Shown here in pieces: positions 62,301 to 64,000 of a stretch of DNA of 64,000 bases (position 1 is its first letter; each line of letters begins with the position of its first letter). Origin of the DNA: JAACFF01 sp963701435. GTDB taxonomy: Bacteria > Chloroflexota > Anaerolineae > Promineifilales > Promineifilaceae. A program made the position numbers and the translations under genes. The stretch spans positions 620,001 through 684,000 of the forward strand of contig CAVPAL010000023.1 of assembly GCA_963701435.1 (NCBI GenBank), given 5' to 3'. The notes under the pieces are model-generated. The model searched no databases. It was not told the DNA's origin and saw only the letters and a list, made by a program, of their open reading frames with translations.

Positions 62301-63128
62301 TTGGAAAACGGCCGTTTAAGACCGCATCAACGGGCGAAAGCGGCGCTTGCATTGGCTCGATTAGGGGATCAACGTGAAGGAGTTGCCACACTTGAACCCA
62401 GCATGATTCCGATCCCAGCTGGCGCATTCCTTATGGGCGAAGAACAACATCAAATTTCCCTCGAAGCATTTACGATTTCGCGTTATCCAATTACCAATGC
62501 ACAATATCGTTATTTTTTAGAAGCTAATGGTTACTCAGAAACGCACCACAATTGTTGGACGCCAGAAGGGTGGCAAAAGCGTATAGAATTTGATTGGTCA
62601 GAACCGGCATCATGGCAGGCAACTAAAGAAAATGAAAACAAGCCTGTCACAGGTATTAGCTGGTATGAAGCGCTGGCCTATGCGAACTGGTTAAGCGCTA
62701 AAACAGGTCGGAACTTCCATTTGCCATCCGAGGCGCAATGGGAGCGAGCCGCAAGACATGTAGATGGACGCCTGTGGCCCTGGGGAAATGCGTGGCAAAA
62801 TCGCATTATTAACTCACTAGAAGCGATGGTTGGAGAGGTAACCCCAGTCGGCATTTTTCCTGAGGGACGGGCAGATTGCGGCGCGCATGACTTGAGCGGC
62901 AACATATGGGAGTGGTGCAGCACGCGGCTATTTGATGCGCAAGCTGTCCCCTATCCAGTTCCCTATCAACCGGATGATGGGCGCGAGAACTTAAACGTAG
63001 ATTCCTTAAGAATCTTGCGCGGCGGTTCTTTTAATAACAACAAAGACGAAATCAAAACCTTCAGTAACGATAGCCGCGAACCTGATGAGCGCAATGCTGA
63101 AATAGGATTTCGCGTGGTCGAGAGTTAA
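59352..63128 (+). CDS. CHAT protease-NACHT NTPase-FGE-sulfatase domain protein (bacterial NLR-like)
   Basis: 1258 residues. A pre-CHAT region (1-200) leads to a CHAT caspase-like peptidase with the His in FHFIGHGLI (about 286) and the Cys in LTACETA (about 337). NACHT/STAND NTPase: Walker A LLLLGDPGSGKTS (about 524), Walker B RVIFLLDGLDD (about 628), then sensor WIITCRIR and helical winged/HETHS region (FLELAQNPLLLTIMALVHTN). The last 240 residues (from IPIPAGAFLMGEE) are a formylglycine-generating-enzyme-like C-lectin fold (YPITNAQYRYFLEANGYS; FHLPSEAQWERAARH; WGNAW; LRGGSFNN; IGFRVVES). Domain roles by homology: effector protease, nucleotide switch, sensor/binding fold. Probably an abortive-infection or conflict protein. 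Confidence 0.88.
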   Translation: MQYENFEIHIGSPVNQLPDTTHFDLHRDWYRLLDRLIFDGLDEQTLIQAAKSIKLDGSYKELRAEKTPDNIHQFIEQFVTQQQVLLCPIQIKDSPRGPFVKEPVWQIFIPDDPRFQAQIFFLQKLVSQPDDLKQVGEFLHKSLFPGWIGDIFASCLDDLEPNQGLRIRLQTDDPQLSLWPWEYCYNQPLKSPGKFLALRTITPIVRYIEVNFKIKKLASDKPRLLVAMASPSGPADLNQADAEKAIRAKLDELGPNLVYDFLPNATQPKLKECLAQQDYDIFHFIGHGLIKKDKKKREYGALAFEKDDADRSQDPIDFEELGYIFDNSSVKLIVLTACETAVHDTGNIFKGVAQSLVASQIPAVIAMQFSLKYALADDFMVEFYRHLSHGDPLDEALTKARTEVFHQEEEKLSWGVPVLFMQTNDARDCRLWEIEHQPLPAAIPAQPEIPKALRPYLRSITNQHDILDPTLLIPDCHIKGNLSLSQLFIDIQSDLTPSEGESAIPAHADSALVHISNNTRLLLLGDPGSGKTSILRFISSRLATHLLNPQTEDIFSQKWNTEKPFPILIRLIDLFNRQFEQKEYRFDPQSATAFWEFFKAEITESKQDNLIQAIPGIDEYAQEGRVIFLLDGLDDLSIEQQEQVWQAILALDSNVYADCRWIITCRIRSIAYNLVPSDVAQLVLLPLDEERIDRFVNNWYSALSKFKHPHKVQQNLMGQLLRQATRDPHFLELAQNPLLLTIMALVHTNSNRPISEKRAYLYQQCLDTLLIHWQMFKESQIATSENLPFMFAETGLDQNQLLNLLSEISFKAIEENDEDLSRIPEPIVLQIARKYFNEDIIKVAYFLQYVDRRAHLLLGPQLSDEPWYKFTYPSLQNYLAARFLATNGRFQGQSAQLATQGDNWRDILSLTVGKLAVNDNNWQTALYVLNEVRPEKVPLRDDENGWRAIWLAAEMVLTIRLMAPDDNNVQREVVRLQKLLQALLENGRLRPHQRAKAALALARLGDQREGVATLEPSMIPIPAGAFLMGEEQHQISLEAFTISRYPITNAQYRYFLEANGYSETHHNCWTPEGWQKRIEFDWSEPASWQATKENENKPVTGISWYEALAYANWLSAKTGRNFHLPSEAQWERAARHVDGRLWPWGNAWQNRIINSLEAMVGEVTPVGIFPEGRADCGAHDLSGNIWEWCSTRLFDAQAVPYPVPYQPDDGRENLNVDSLRILRGGSFNNNKDEIKTFSNDSREPDERNAEIGFRVVES

Positions 63129-63152
63129 AGTTAATACCTAAAGGGCATGCAG

Positions 63153-64000
63153 CATGCAAAAACCAAATTCACATCCTTATCAATTTATAACCAGATACTT
63201 CTCACTCGATGATCTTTTCACGCTATGTTTCGAACTTGGTGTAAATTATGAAAATCTCAGAGGCAACACACTTTCCAGCAAGGCATTGGCCTTACAAGAA
63301 TATATGGGCCGTCACCGGCAGCTTGGTGAATTATTAGCAGCCATCGGTCGTTCGGAAAAAAGAGACTTTTTTCATCCCGAGGAATATCTTTATCTCCTTA
63401 TTGAAGATTATCTCAGCGCCGCCCAAATCGTGACTTTATGCAATGAGCTAAAACTGCCGTGTGAAAAATTAGGGTTATCTCGAAATGACCTGCTTCCTTA
63501 CGACCACAACCAGCGCTACCGGCGTGAAAAGTCCCAAATTTTGCATGGCTATATGGCCGAGCAAAACCAACTTGGAGCTCTCGTTCAGGCTTTAAGCCAG
63601 CTTTCTCCAGATATTAATCTTGAAGCCTACGACCAATGGCTAGAATTAGATTCAACTGGTGCAACCCAAAATTTGGAAAGTTCTTCGCCGCAAGAGCCAC
63701 TTCTACAACCCGGAATAACTTATGAAAATTTCGATCTGCGAATTGGAGAAGGGCGTGACGGAATATATCCGGTAGAGGTTCTATACTCACCGCAAGGACA
63801 GGTGCTCCCAATCTGGCAAACATTTCCCGTGGATGATCCGGAATTTTTAGCACTGGCATACTTTTTAAAAAGTCTTGTAGCCGCGGGGAAAGATGCCAGG
63901 GAACTTGGTCTAAAAATGCGTCATATGCTTTTCCCGCCACCTATTTGGGCTAAATTTCAGGAATGCCTTGCTGTAACAAAACAAAACGGTCACGGACTGC
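63153..64000 (+). CDS. tandem effector-associated-domain protein with pre-CHAT region (cut by window edge)
   Basis: ATG 63153 (AAAGGGC upstream) begins 24 bases after the previous gene and stays open to the window end (282 codons). Two death-fold-like helical repeats come first: FITRYFSLDDLFTLCFELGV .. KALALQEYMGRHRQLGELLA and YLYLLIEDYLSAAQIVTLCN .. KSQILHGYMAEQNQLGALVQ. These resemble the effector-associated domains (EAD) that bring components together in NTPase conflict systems. After residue 190, ITYENFDLRIGEG and LAYFLKSLVAAGKDARELG match the pre-CHAT region of the upstream protein (YENFEIHIGS; FFLQKLVSQPDDLKQVG). A CHAT domain is expected beyond the edge. Confidence 0.75.

Overview
The window looks like a chromosomal piece of a Chloroflexota bacterium, probably of the Anaerolineae. 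This is an inference from the gene content: an HdrABC-MvhAGD hydrogenase set, a GlyA-GcvT fusion, acidic Glu/Pro/Ala-rich lipoprotein linkers, base composition near 50% G+C by eye, and dense intergenic palindromes. About thirty exact copies of the palindrome AACGGCCGTT are scattered through genes and spacers, which works as a genome signature. No rRNA, tRNA or CRISPR array was recognised.

Layout. 1-4.3 kb: a cut-off FkbM-type methyltransferase, a VOC protein, an alpha/beta hydrolase and a GT39/83-type membrane glycosyltransferase. 4.4-11.9 kb: a malto-oligosaccharide locus read leftward (malE-like binding lipoprotein, malF, malG, a large GH57 lipoprotein). 12-16.9 kb: pheS-pheT and an aldo/keto reductase behind a well-formed phenylalanine attenuator with a leader peptide that may be leaderless. 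17-19.9 kb: a scrap yard of IS1-like, IS3 and Y1/HUH (RAYT-like) elements and broken genes. 20-31 kb: nine co-directional genes for flavin oxidoreductases, a VioB-type ferritin-like protein, PLD and phospholipase-C-type phosphoesterases, SRPBCC and Dabb proteins; together they form an accessory cluster I cannot assign. 32-38.8 kb: hdrC-hdrB-hdrA-mvhD-mvhG-mvhA, a predicted flavin-based electron-bifurcating hydrogenase/heterodisulfide reductase complex, with a Crp/Fnr-like site in the divergent promoter region. 39-54.2 kb: housekeeping genes (S41 protease, SufE, envelope stress-type membrane protein, EF-G-like GTPase, Fur regulator with metal ABC genes and a Fur-type box, HAD phosphatase, GlyA-GcvT, PsuG, ParB-like protein). 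54.6-58 kb: a polar amino-acid ABC transporter whose binding protein carries two tandem, nearly identical domains.

58.1-64 kb is the most unusual part. It holds a tight operon of an unrecognised 410-residue protein, a 1258-residue CHAT protease-NACHT NTPase-formylglycine-generating-enzyme-like protein, and a second protein that runs off the window, with two death-fold-like effector-associated domains followed by the same pre-CHAT region. This is the architecture of a bacterial NLR/caspase-like conflict (abortive infection) system.

Quality note. Many otherwise conserved genes (SufE, MvhD, phosphoesterase, pRiA4b-ORF3, the amino-acid binding protein and its permease) are broken by single extra bases. 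Almost all are insertions, which points to uncorrected long-read error rather than decay. Coordinates of those genes are given for the repaired reading.
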